Shown here: positions 38,051 to 48,405 of the stretch, one piece after another
Position numbering within the stretch: position 1 is the stretch's first letter
How the letters are laid out: the number at the start of each line of letters is the position of its first letter
Assembly (NCBI RefSeq): GCF_020360975.1
Contig: NW_025408668.1
Location: 6,324,001 to 6,388,000, forward strand
Origin: Hirsutella rhossiliensis
Lineage: Eukaryota; Ascomycota; Sordariomycetes; Hypocreales; Ophiocordycipitaceae
Reading direction: 5' to 3'
DNA: 64,000 nucleotides
Position numbers and translations under genes: made by a program
Notes under the pieces: generated by a model
What the model was told of the DNA's origin: nothing
What the model saw: the letters and a program-made list of their open reading frames with translations, nothing else
Databases searched by the model: none

Positions 38051-40200
38051 TCGACCTAAATTTCCTTATATAGCTAGTTTAGCCGTAAAGGGGTCCGTCT
38101 AGAAATTCGTCTCTTAGTCTTTCCTTAGCTATAGTATTTATATTTAACGGTCTTTAGGCCCCTTATTCGTACGCCCTATTATTAGCCTAGCTTATATAAA
38201 GCTAAGGGGCCCGGGTAACTAAGTCGTATATACTAAAGAAGACCGTCTCCTTAGGCTGCTAGAAGAGGGTCCTTTATAGTAGACCTATTCCTCCTAGTAG
38301 GGAAAGCTATCTTCTTAAGTAGTTCCTTCCTATAAATAGGTTAGAATTCGAGAATAAATTAACCGAATTTTTCCTCGATAAGCCTAATAGTTTAATTCTT
38401 CTAGACTAGCCTCGTAGGCTTAGACGTTATATCCTAAAAGATTCCTTCCTTTCGAAAAAGGCGGAAGGAAATTAGGCTTATTAAAAATCGAGGGTAAAAA
38501 GCTACCCTTTTTCGTCGAAGAATTTATATAGACCTATTAGGTAATTTTATCGTAAAATTCACCCTTCTATATCTCTCTATCTATACGGTTAATTCCCCGG
38601 TAATAAGATATTCCCTTTATGCTTTCTTAAAGGACCGGAATTATAAGAGTATATTATAGATATTAAGGGAAGTACTAGAGTTAAGGATAGCTGATTTTCG
38701 TAGGGGATTATCGGAGGGTCCTAACAGGTGGTCTTACTAATCTATAGGGAAGACGAATACCGGATTTACTATACTAACGAATTTTCCTTAAATTTACGGC
38801 TCGAATAAGGGCAGCGGCGTTAGTTACTATTTCTTAGTAACCTAAATCTTATCTATCTTCTTCTATAACGAGGGGTCCTCCTTAAGAGACTATTATACTA
38901 TTTCTTATAGCCTCTTTAAAGGGTTAACTCCTTTAGGTCGGTTTTCCTCGAAGACCTACTAGTAGTCTTTTAGCCGATAGGGCTTTTTATATACTTAGTA
39001 GGTAGGTCGATTCCTTCTCATACGTTATTTCTTTAAGGAATCCTTATCCTAGTCCGGAAGGTCTACTTAAAAACCTCCCCTTTTTACTCCTTATTACTAA
39101 TATTAATAAGGTTCGATTTCGACTAGTTCCCTGATTTTTCGACTAACGGACTAAAAGGTCTATTAGGGGACTAGTCGGGCCGGTCTAGCTAACGTAACCG
39201 GGCCTAGAGCAGTAGGCGGAGCCGGGGCCGGGACTAGGGCAGCCGTTAAAGACGGGGTTAAGGCTCTTAAGGGAGGAGGAGCCGAAGGAGCAATAGCTAT
39301 AGTAGCAGCAGCGGGGGCCGCAGTAATAGGGGCTGTAATAGCTATAAGGGCAGCAGGTCAAGCCGTCTAGGTCGAGTGCTAGCTATAAAGGAATAAGACT
39401 ACTTACTATTATACTCTAGTAGCCTCTTTATTTAGTTCCCGACTAGCCTCTTAAAAGATAGTCGAGTAACTATTACTAATAGGCTTTATTAGTAGAGATA
39501 TATCCTATAGCTACTAGCCGGAAAGAGCTTTTATAAGGAAGTATTAGTTAGCTTCCTCGAGGATTTCTTCCTACTTAGCTAGCTACGATAAAGCTAGTAG
39601 GTTCCTAGTAGAAAAGGCTCCTAGGTATACCGTATAGGTCTTCTTAATACGGTTAGTTATATAGCCCCTTAAGGGAGCTATTAAGGTCTTAAGCTTTAAA
39701 AGCTATTACTTAGGAGTCTCTTCCTTTTAAAGAGAGATTAGCTTTATAGCACTAACGGATTCCGTTATCGCTATACGTATAGTAGTTAGCAGCTTCGTCT
39801 CGTAGAGGTATTCCTTTCGATAACTCTCGTAGTCGCCTAAGGTAGCAGAAAAAGCTCTCTACTATATAGAGGTTAGCTCGGAGAAGAGGGTAGCTCCCTC
39901 TATAAAGTCCGTTGCCCTAGGATAAAGAGGGGGCTCGAGAGGGTCCTACTTATTAGAGAAGACTAAATTATAGATAGTTCTATCTATACGAGCCCGTAGC
40001 TCCTTTACCTACTTATCTTAATCTTAGGGCTCTATAAGAATCGTCCTATAGACCGTAGGGCTACTAGTAGAGGAGCCGTTTTTCGATATCGTTATAGAGA
40101 GAGGGGGGCAGAAAAGTTAATTAAAAATCGGCTTTTCTAGTAAGAGGGGTAAAAGGAAGCTATAAGGGATATAAGAAAGGTGCCTTTTATAGTAGCCGGA
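38051..40200 (-). pseudogene. Copia G2 gag and partial integrase, destroyed by RIP
   Basis: Aligns with the gag-to-integrase part of G1 (about 29665-31790). The Ala/Pro-rich linker at about 39255-39365 is partly mutated (TAG and TAA mixed with surviving GCAG triplets), in contrast to G1. No reverse transcriptase is present because of the truncation. Confidence 0.85.
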
Positions 40201-40218
40201 AGGTATAGGAATACTATT

Positions 40219-40235
40219 CCTCCTAGGCTTATAAC
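40219..40235 (-). promoter_or_regulatory. Copia G2 primer-binding site (initiator tRNA-Met half type)
   Basis: Minus strand GTTATAAGCCTAGGAGG, next to the 5' LTR and identical to the site in G0. Confidence 0.75.
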
Positions 40236-40719
40236 TCTCGCGAAGAGAGATATAAGAAGTATATAAAATATATAAAGGTAAAATTAAAAGTAAGGGGTCG
40301 GATAGGTAGGGCAAAGAGATTTAATTCTTATAGGGGCAGTAATTATAGTAGGGGAATAATTATTATATTACTATAATTATCCTTCTTTCCTCTATCTAAC
40401 GCCCTTCTTTATACCTATCTAGTATCTTAATTAATAAAGAAGATCCTACTTAAAGAAGCTACTAATATCCTTTTAACTACTAAGCTTTTTATTAGTTTTT
40501 CCCCTCCTTTCTAGCCGTTGCCGGTATATCCGTCTTATCTCTCGCTACCTCTATAGGAAGCTATCGCTACTTCTACTTCCCCTTATACCCTTACCCTCCT
40601 TTCTATACCTCTTTTTAGCTCCTTCTTCCTTCTTTTATACTAGGTGTTTTTAGCTTCCTTAGTCCCTCGTACTAAGGGATATCTCCGAGAACTACGAAAT
40701 TAAGCTACGCTTCGCGATA
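40236..40719 (-). repeat. Copia G2 5' LTR
   Basis: 484 bp. It shares with the solo LTR at 16921-17405 the version that carries the CACCCGGTGTAGAAG segment (here mutated), defining the same subfamily. Confidence 0.9.
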
Positions 40720-41450
40720 GCTATAGTTATAGTTATAAGCGGGTATTATAAAGGAAGTTAATCTAATACTATTAAATAAGGTAGATAAATTAGTAACTAA
40801 GGAGCCGGTTAAGGAGAAGATAGTTAGAAGATAGCTTTAGGGTTTACTAATATAGATATAAGAGGAAGAGGTAAGGTAAGAGTAAAGTTATATTAGGTCG
40901 TTTAACTTTAAGGTAGCGATTATAGTACTAAGATAGGGTATAGGGAGCTAGTTAACTATTAATATAATATTAACTAACTTAATATAGAACTAAGGTTAAT
41001 TAACTTAATAGAGGAAAAGCTTATTAATTAGTTAACTTACTTAATTAAGAGCTAAGGTTAAGTTAGTTACGTTAATCGCTACCTTAGCTTTATTTTATCT
41101 ATAGCTAATAAGGTATAAGGGCTTTTGCCCTATATAGGCCTAGACTAGGGTCTAGGCTAAGTCTATATATAAGCGGCCTTTACGCCTATATAGGCTAGGC
41201 CCGTACTTTTCTTCTTTTTCCCCCTTATAGATTATTAACCGTCTTTTAATAGACCGTACCTAAGCCTATGCCTTTACTTACTCTATAATATAAGGAAGGA
41301 CTTTAGCTAGGTAAACCCTAGCTAAAATATATTAGTTTATTACTAGAGGGGGTAGATTACCTTACCTATGCTTTTACTATGCCCTTATAAAGAATATCGT
41401 TCGTTCGCGGCGTAAAATAGATTAAGCGTCTTATAAAATCTTACTTTAGT
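40720..41450. other. Spacer and likely 5' remnant of Gypsy E
   Basis: About 730 bp before recognisable Pol of E. It contains a MITE-like inverted repeat (40909-41086) and, at 41110-41200, a TATA-like LTR-type stretch (GGGCTTTTGCCC hairpin, then TATATAAGCGG). No gag zinc knuckle or protease is seen, so E is 5'-deleted or highly decayed here. No match to the sequence after the E chromodomain was found. Confidence 0.45.
40909..41086. repeat. MITE-like inverted-repeat element
   Basis: Perfect 14-bp arms TAAGGTAGCGATTA (40909-40922) and TAATCGCTACCTTA (41073-41086), with weaker pairing outside them. The 150-bp core is AT-rich with repeated TTAACT/AGTTAA motifs. There is no coding potential. The size and structure suit a non-autonomous DNA transposon, but no target duplication was established. 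Confidence 0.45.
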
Positions 41451-44400
41451 ATACCCCTTACTTATAAGAATAATAATAAAGCGGTAGCTCCTTTAGAAAA
41501 CGCAGCCCTATTAAAAGTTCCCTTAGTATACTAAGATTAAGTAGAAGTCTTCTTAAAGAAAGAAGCTACTAAGTTACCCTCTCTTTTAAGGCGTTCTTAT
41601 TTAATCGACCTTAAGGATAAGTAAATACCCCCTCTAGGACCTATCTATAATCTATTAGAATATAAGCTCGCGGTATTACGCGAATATATCGCTTTAGCTT
41701 AAGCGAAAGGATAGATTCGATAATTAATTAGTCTTATAAGCTCTCCGATTCTCTTTATTCTTAAAAAGGGAGGGAAACTATAGTTATATATCGACTACTA
41801 TAGGTTAAATAAGGTAACTAAAAAGAACTAAGCAGCTTTACTATTAATCTTAAGGATCTTAGACCGACTAAGTAAAGCTAAAGTCTTTACTAAGCTTAAC
41901 CTAAAGGACGTATATTACTAACTTTAGATTTATAAAGGGGACGAGTAGAAAATAGTATTTAGGTACTACTATAGCTATTACGAATACTAAGTAATATTAT
42001 TTAGGCTAGTTAACGCTCCCGCCTCGTTTTAGTAATATATTAACGATATACTAAAAGGCCTAGTTAATATTATTTATATTATTTATCTAAATAATATCTT
42101 TATCTTTAGTAAAGACCTAGAATAGTATAAAGGCTATATTAAGGACGTTTTATAAAGGTTATAAAAAGCTAGACTTTACGCTAATATAAGTAAATACGAA
42201 TTCTTAGTAAAGAAAGTCTCCTTCCTAAGGTTTATAGTTAATAAGGAAGGAATCTATATAAAAGAGGAATAGGTCTATACTATTATAGAATAGCTAGCAC
42301 CCTGTTTTATAAAAGATATATAGGTTTTCTTAGGGTTTACTAAGTTCTACTACCGCTTTATTAAGAACTATAGTAAGATCGTGTCTTTACTTATAAATCG
42401 TATCTATAAAGGGGCATTAAAGCCTTTTAAGCTAGATCTAAAAGTAATAAGGGCTTTTAAGGATCTTAAGATAGCCTTTATATATAGGCCTATTCTTAGA
42501 TACTTCGATCCTTCTAAGATAATATAAATCGAAATAGATACGTCCTAGTTTACTATTAAAGTAATAATCTCTTAACTATATACTAATTAATAGCACCCTA
42601 TAGCGTTCCTTTCGTAGAAGCTTTAAGATATAGAGATAAGATATATAATCCTAGACTATAAACTACTAGCTATTATAAAAGCTTTCCGCTATTAGCGCTA
42701 CTACCTTACGTATATAATATAAAAGATTATTATTTTAACGAACTACTTAAACTATAAGTACTTTATATTTAAAGCTAAGCTTACTAATTAATAGATAAAT
42801 ATACTAGACTAACTATATAGTTTTAACTCTAATATTATTTACCGACTAAGCTTAAAGAATCTTATATATAGATTATTAAGATAACTAGACTATAGGAAAT
42901 CGATAGGAATAGCTAGGCTATAAGATTTATATGTTTTATTATTTCTTAAGAAGTTTACCTAGCTATTTCCCTATAAACCTATAAAAGGGGACTATATATA
43001 TTTAAGATAGGCTACTAGTATTAGCGATTAATTTAGTTCGCGACTAGCTATCTCTATCGCTTATATATATATTAACTAGCTATTTCCCTATAAACCTATA
43101 AAAGGGGACTATATATATTTAAGATAGGCTATTAGATTTAGCGAGTAGTTTAGTTCGCGACTAGCTATCCCTATCGCCCTTAAAAAGATTAATCGGCTAT
43201 TTCCCTATAAGTCTATAAGTAGGGACTATATATACTCTAAATAGGCTATTAAATTACGCGATTAGACTAGGTCGCCCCTAGCTATCCCTATCGCTAATAA
43301 AAGAGCTAAGCTCGACTATCTTAAGCGTATTATATAAGTCTTAAGGATATCGAGGACGATATCTTAAAAGGAGGGCACCGCTATAACGGCATTAACGTTA
43401 TAAGAGTTACTATAAGAGGCCCTACTAGCGGTATAGTAAAGGGACGCTTTTATTACTTAATAAAAGTAGCTTATTACTATCCTTAGTAGCGTTACCGCTA
43501 GTAGGCTATTATTAGAAGGCTAGAGCACTAATAATAAGGGGCTATTATATTACTATAAGAAGATCTTAATACCTTTAGGTTTAATAAATAAGATCTTAAT
43601 ATTATTTTATAATAATAAGGTTACTAGCTATTAAGGTAGAACTAAGGCTTATAAGCGGATCTAAGTATAGTACTACTAGCCTAAATTATATCGAGACGTA
43701 TATTATTATATCTCTACCTACTACGAATATTAGCTTATAAAGCTAAGGTATTATAAGCCGTATAGGCTACTAGCGCTACTACTAGCGCTAAGCCGTCTAT
43801 AGTAAGAGATTTCGATAAACTTTATTATAGACCTCCTACCGGTCTAATATAAGAAGAAGATTTACTCTAGTATCCTAGTTATAGTCGACCGCTTAACCTA
43901 TTATATATAGTATATTCCGGTATCGTCGCGTATATCTAGTAATAGCTTAGTAGATATATTCCTAAGGGAAATCTTTAAGTATTATAAAATACTTAATAGC
44001 ATTATTAGCGATCGAGGGAGCCTATTTATAAGGCACTTCTAGGCTATACTTTACTATTTACTTTATTATAAGCAACGCCTTAGTATATCTTTTTATCCTT
44101 AAACTAATAGTTAAACTAAGTAGGTTAACTAAAAGATTAAATAGTACTTATAGACTTTCTATAATAAAGAGTAGTTAGATTAAATAAATAAGTTACTATT
44201 AGTAGAGTTTATATATAATACCTTATACTATAATATAGTAAAAGGAGCTCTAGCTAAGGTTTTAATAGGCTATTAGCTATAGTCTAAAAGTTATATTAAA
44301 GGATAACTTAAAAGCTTTAGTACCTAGGTAATAGACCGAGTCTAGGGTCTTAGAGAACTTTATATATATATAGCGCTCCTTATTATAAAGGCCTAAGAGT

Positions 44401-44632
44401 AATAGGCGCGATACTATAATAAAGATCGAGAGCCGATATCCTTTAAAGAGGGTAACTAGGTCCTTATCTTTACTAAAAACCTTCCGCTACGGCGCCTAAC
44501 TAAGAAGTTAACTAAGAAGTATATCGGTCCTTACTAAATTAAGTAGGCTATTAAGGGGTATAAACTAGCCTATTATCTCCGCTTACTATTAGTAGTTAAA
44601 ATCTACTATATCTTACTTATTAATAGCTTAGA
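41451..44632 (+). pseudogene. Gypsy E pol (RT, RNase H, integrase), destroyed by RIP
   Basis: The reverse transcriptase begins near GPIYNLLEYKLAVLREYI (41637-41690). Its active site at 42084-42095 reads Y-L-N-N, both Asp codons GAT turned to AAT. RNase H spans about 42530-42900. Three tandem 39-codon repeats follow at 42961-43311. The integrase has an INFIIDLLP block at about 43815-43845, an intact ISDRGS motif with Asp at 44010-44012, and, 36 codons on at 44118-44120, AAG where the catalytic Glu GAG is expected, again a TG to TA change. The C-terminal GPY-type region ends at LLINSLD next to the F LTR. Confidence 0.88.
42961..43311 (+). repeat. Three tandem 117-bp repeats inside Gypsy E pol
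   Basis: Copies at 42961-43077, 43078-43194 and 43195-43311, period exactly 117 bp (39 codons), so the array keeps the pol frame. Each unit carries LFPYK-I--DYIY near its start and LAI-IA near its end. The array lies between RNase H and integrase. Copies 1 and 2 are closest; copy 3 is more divergent. Confidence 0.88.
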
Positions 44633-45102
44633 TATAACGACCGGTGTTATTCTTAAGGGATAAACCTATTAAGGGGTTTATATTAGTAGATATAATAGGG
44701 CGTAGTCTAAGTAATAATAAGTATATTATATTAGTAATAAGTTAGAGGTTATAAACTATAGACTATAACTAAGTAATTAAAATTAGAGATAGAATCGTAA
44801 TAAAGATCTATATTAAAAGCTAGAGAGCTATTTATCTAAAAGAGTAAAAGTAGGTAGCTATATATACTTATAGAGACTATCCTTAAATTACGGTTCTAGC
44901 TATAATCCCCTTTATAGCTTACTATAGCTTACTTATAAGCTATACTCCTAAGTAGTAATCTATTTATATAAGGCTTACTTAGCTTACGTACTCTTTAAGT
45001 AAGCTTAGCCTAAGTAACTTCTTATCCTAACTATTATTCTAAGCCGCCTTATAACGTAAACGTAGCTAGCTCTCCTATAGCCCGCTAACTATAGTTATAA
45101 TA
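44633..45102 (-). repeat. Gypsy F 3' LTR
   Basis: 470 bp. + strand ends TATAACGACC and AGTTATAATA, an inverted pairing like the partner. A purine tract (minus strand AAAAGGAAGGGAG, 45108-45120) adjoins it, marking this as the 3' LTR. Confidence 0.93.
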
Positions 45103-46987
45103 CAATATCTCCCTTCCTTTTAGTCTTATCCTTAAGACCTACTACTACCTTAGCCGCTATATATAAATATACCCTTATCGCGCGTATATATATTCCCTAT
45201 TTTATCCTTTCTATCCCTTAGGATATACTACTAATAGTATATCTAGTTACGTATTAAAGGATCGTTCTTATAAGACCCTTAAGCGTATTTATTTAGCTAA
45301 GTCTATTAATCGTTTTAGTTTTAACGTTATACTATATTCTTTTTATTTATCGCGTAGCTTCTACTATAAAATACTAGAGAAATCTTCTAAGTATACCGAA
45401 TATATATAGCGGGGTCGTTCCTACGATATATTAAGCATAGCGATTAGCTCTTATAGGTAACTTCGTTATCCTACTTATTATTTATAGCTAATATATTTCC
45501 TAGTATCCTAAATAAATCTAAAGTCCGATTAATTAAATAAAGAAGAAGAAATTACTAAGGAGCGAATATTAGAAGCTTAAGCCGACCTAAATAAAGCCTT
45601 AGCTTATTTAGCGTAGCTTCGCTATTAAAAGCGCTAGCTAAAAATAAAGGGTACTAAGATAGTCTATTAGGGCCTTTATTCCTTAAATAACCTTAACGAG
45701 GCTAAACGCTAAGAATCTAAAGCGGTAGTTAATATTTAGTTTATAGGTAGATTTAATATAATTAATTAGAATGCTATTAGTTCGTTAAGCGATTTTATAA
45801 TACCTAGGGTAGATTTTACTAGTAGAACTATCGAAGTAGAAAACTATAGTAAGTTAAGTACTTAAATAGTTCCTAGGTATTTTCTTTTAGTCTATAACCC
45901 TTCTACTTAATAAGGTATTCTTATTACTAACTTTATTTTCTTATATTTAGTATTTATTTTACTTTATATTCTTAATTATTATTAACTTCGATTTTTTCTT
46001 ATAGTTTAGCGTTTTATAGTACTAGTTCTAATAATAAGATATAAAATATTAGGTATATCTATATTATCGTTAATAGCGAAAGTTTATAGTTAACTTTTAA
46101 AATAGTTTTCTTAACCTTAAATAGTTTAAGTTTCTTAAAATCTAATTTATTACTTAGTTGTTTTATTTTAATATTTCGTAGTACGAGGTAGACTATATCT
46201 CCCTCTTAAAAGATTAGTCCCTATAATCTTTTCCGATTATAGTAAGTAGATATTCGTTCTCTAATAAATTAAAGTTCCTATTATATTTCTTTATATAATT
46301 TTTATAGCTAATCTACTTATAGTATTACTCGTTTTACTTATAGTCCTTATTAAGTAACCTTAAATACTTCTAGGTTATATCTATAATTAGCGTATACTAT
46401 TAAGAGCTTAGTTATTTCTATAACTAAGCTATTATAAGTTAGTTATGCTATTAATAGCTATTTAACTTAATTATTTTATTTATAGCTAATATAATATTAT
46501 AAATATTATTTAAGCGTTTAGTTAAGTCGTTCTATTTATTTATCTATTTATAAGTAATAAGCTATACTAAGCTTATATTTCGTCCTTAATTATACTATAA
46601 GAGCTTACTAAAACTTAGCTATAAATATACTTCCTTTATTAAAGATAATATCGTTTAATAGTCTATAATTACTAATAATTATTTATAGGAATATATATAC
46701 TAGCTCTTTTATATTACTTACTTCTTTATATAGTAAAAAGTATCTATACTTTATTAGTTTATCGGTAATAATAAATATACTATTATATTTAACGTTAGTT
46801 ATAGGTTCTTTTAATAGTAATAGCTTTATAATATAGTCGAAAGCTATTAAATCCTATAGTTTCTCTAGTACTAATAGCGGTTATAATTCTCTATATAGTT
46901 TATATCGTTTAGCTTTACTTTATATATAAAGTTTATATTTTTTAATAACTTATTATACTACTTCTTTAAGTTATAAAAAGTTATATT

Positions 46988-47085
46988 TATCGCGAAGACT
47001 ATTACGCTACGCAGGCAAAAGTAGAACGCGCTCCGACAGGTGCGCTGCAATTGACACATATGACTGACAACCGCGTCTTCCGACA
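46988..47085 (-). repeat. TRIM 3' LTR (left copy)
   Basis: 98 bp, retains CA and TG at most sites, for example in the TTGACACATATGACTGACAA segment (47051-47070). Confidence 0.92.
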
Positions 47086-47094
47086 CACCCCCTC
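47086..47094 (-). promoter_or_regulatory. TRIM polypurine tract
   Basis: Minus strand GAGGGGGTG directly next to the TGTCGG start of the 3' LTR, the expected position for plus-strand priming. Confidence 0.7.
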
Positions 47095-47265
47095 AGGGAT
47101 CGCGGCTCCGCCGGGAGCCCTAGACCTTATAGCCCAAGACGCGGGAGTCGAACACCAAGCGCCACGCCAATAACCCAAGGAAATCCAAGAGAGGTAGTCG
47201 TCTACGGGGGATTAAACCCCGCACCGCGCGTAGTTACCGGAAGTTGCAGGGGTGGTGTGCTATCC

Positions 47266-47282
47266 CCTCCCGGGCTTATAAC
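47266..47282 (-). promoter_or_regulatory. TRIM primer-binding site shared with Copia G
   Basis: Minus strand GTTATAAGCCCGGGAGG directly after the 5' LTR. It differs by one or two bases from the sites of G0, G1 and G2 and complements the initiator tRNA-Met anticodon arm once the TpA is read as TpG. Confidence 0.75.
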
Positions 47283-47380
47283 TATCGCGAAGACTATTGC
47301 GCTACGCAGGCAAAAGTAGAACGCGCTCCGATAGGTGCGCTGCAATTAATATATATAACTAACAACCGCGTCTTCCGATA
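47283..47380 (-). repeat. TRIM 5' LTR (right copy)
   Basis: 98 bp. It differs from the left copy at several sites, nearly all being CA to TA or TG to TA here, plus one TG to TA in the left copy (near 47010). All are RIP-type. Confidence 0.92.
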
Positions 47381-47839
47381 ATATTATCGTTGAATCTATT
47401 TTATTATTCTTTAGATTCCTTAGTATCTATATATTAAATATTTATATATATCTTATATAACTTTATCTTATAATTCTAGTAATATCTAGATTTTATTTTT
47501 ATATATTAAAACTTCTAAATATTTTATATTATATCTATTTAGTACTTTATATTCTTTTATTTATTTTAGGATCTTTTAGTATATCGAGTTATTAGGTTAT
47601 ACTTTAAATATTATATTTAGCTATTGTTACTAGTAGTTCCTATTTTCGTTAATTTCTAAGAGCTATCTTTTTACTATAAGTGCCTTTATATTATAGTTAC
47701 TTCGTCGACTAAGGGTATTAGCTTAACCGTTTTCTATCCCTTTTCTATAAATTATTTTATAGTTAAATTCTAATAAGTATTTAGCTTATTAGATCTATCG
47801 TCCGTTTAACTATTATATTATTAAAAAGTATAAGATATT

Positions 47840-48119
47840 TGTCTAGATGCGGAGGACTTCATTATGTGGGGACATGGGCTCTACTGGCCCTACGCGAGAA
47901 GGAGGCTTTATAGGAGGGTCTCGGAAGACATTCGGACCGGGGTTACACGCCTCCCTTCATTCCTCCCTTCCTTCCTTCTTCTCCTCCTTCCTCATTCTTC
48001 TTCATCTTTTCTTCTCTTCATAGATTACCAATACAACAGTCACAGGCATAGCTCTTTAGCACCTTTGATTCGTATTCTCTATCACCCCTGTGCACAGCAC
48101 GAATACCCACGACCCAACA
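47840..48119 (+). repeat. Copia K 5' LTR
   Basis: 280 bp, with a pyrimidine-rich CTTCC/CTC tract around 47953-48020 before the transcript region. The bases right after it (ACTGATCAGT overlapping the junction, 48118-48127) form a perfect palindrome. No match to a standard tRNA 3' end was recognised. Confidence 0.95.
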
Positions 48120-48180
48120 CTGATCAGTGGTTGAACGTCTGTTTAACCACAGAAAGTTAGGTATCGAAAAGCATCCCCGT

Positions 48181-48333
48181 TTCCTCGAAGAATTCCCTGC
48201 GAGACCTATTTCTATAGGTTGCACCACAGTCCCGAGAGAGGAAGTTTGCAAGTGGAAGAGAAAGACCTGATTCCTTGAAGAATTCCTGCGAGACCTATTT
48301 CTATAGGTTGCACCACAGTCCTGAGAGAGGAAG
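48181..48333 (+). repeat. Copia K leader: duplicated 63-65-bp motif with hairpin
   Basis: In the untranslated leader, copies at about 48181-48245 and 48271-48333 share a GCGAGACC...CACAGTCC core and are 90 bp apart. Each contains the perfect stem-loop ACCTAT-TTCT-ATAGGT (48204-48219 and 48293-48308). Its position between the primer site region and gag is where packaging or dimerisation signals of retroelements lie. That role is inference. Confidence 0.8.
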
Positions 48334-48405
48334 TCTATGCTACACACACGACAAGAACCGACTAGACCAAGCCGGTAGGAAAGCCTTGACATCACAACAA
48401 TCAAC

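Larger units (their letters stand above)
38051..40719 (-). mobile_element. Ty1/Copia element G2, 5' half only, RIP-dead
   Basis: Contains the 5' LTR, gag and the start of integrase of the G family. It stops abruptly at 38051, the exact end of the F2 3' LTR, in the integrase block that corresponds to 29665 of G1. The 3' half lay on the other side of F2 and is absent. Right flank is GCTAT (40720-40724); the partner duplication cannot be seen. Confidence 0.88.
46988..47380 (-). mobile_element. TRIM: 393-bp terminal-repeat retrotransposon in miniature
   Basis: Two 98-bp direct repeats (46988-47085 and 47283-47380) flank a 197-bp core, all inside a perfect 5-bp duplication ATATT (46983-46987 and 47381-47385). 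The uninterrupted target is visible in F2 near 35640-35660 (reverse strand). On the minus strand the repeat is TGTCGGAAGAC...GTCTTCGCGATA. A primer-binding site follows the right copy and a purine tract precedes the left copy, so the orientation is minus. The core has no reading frame of useful length. It cannot encode its own enzymes and must have been moved in trans. RIP is light: the right LTR has several CA to TA and TG to TA changes, the left LTR almost none. Confidence 0.9.

Noticed and set aside
40117..40314. Minus-strand frame across the Copia G2 leader and LTR
   Set aside because: Covers the primer-binding site and LTR end, so it is non-coding element sequence.
42961..43311. CRISPR-like or satellite array
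   Set aside because: The 117-bp units are directly tandem without spacers, keep the pol reading frame and occur only three times.
47090..47260. Possible tRNA-derived gene in the TRIM core
   Set aside because: Minus strand has T-arm-like GTTCGACTCCC and a GGGG-TTTAATC-CCCC stem-loop, but A-box-like and B-box-like motifs are too close together and no cloverleaf can be drawn.
47864..48160. Frames inside the Copia K LTRs (also 53587-53979)
   Set aside because: Same translation in both LTR copies, starting from an internal ATG; the second runs into flanking Gypsy F. LTR sequence, not protein.
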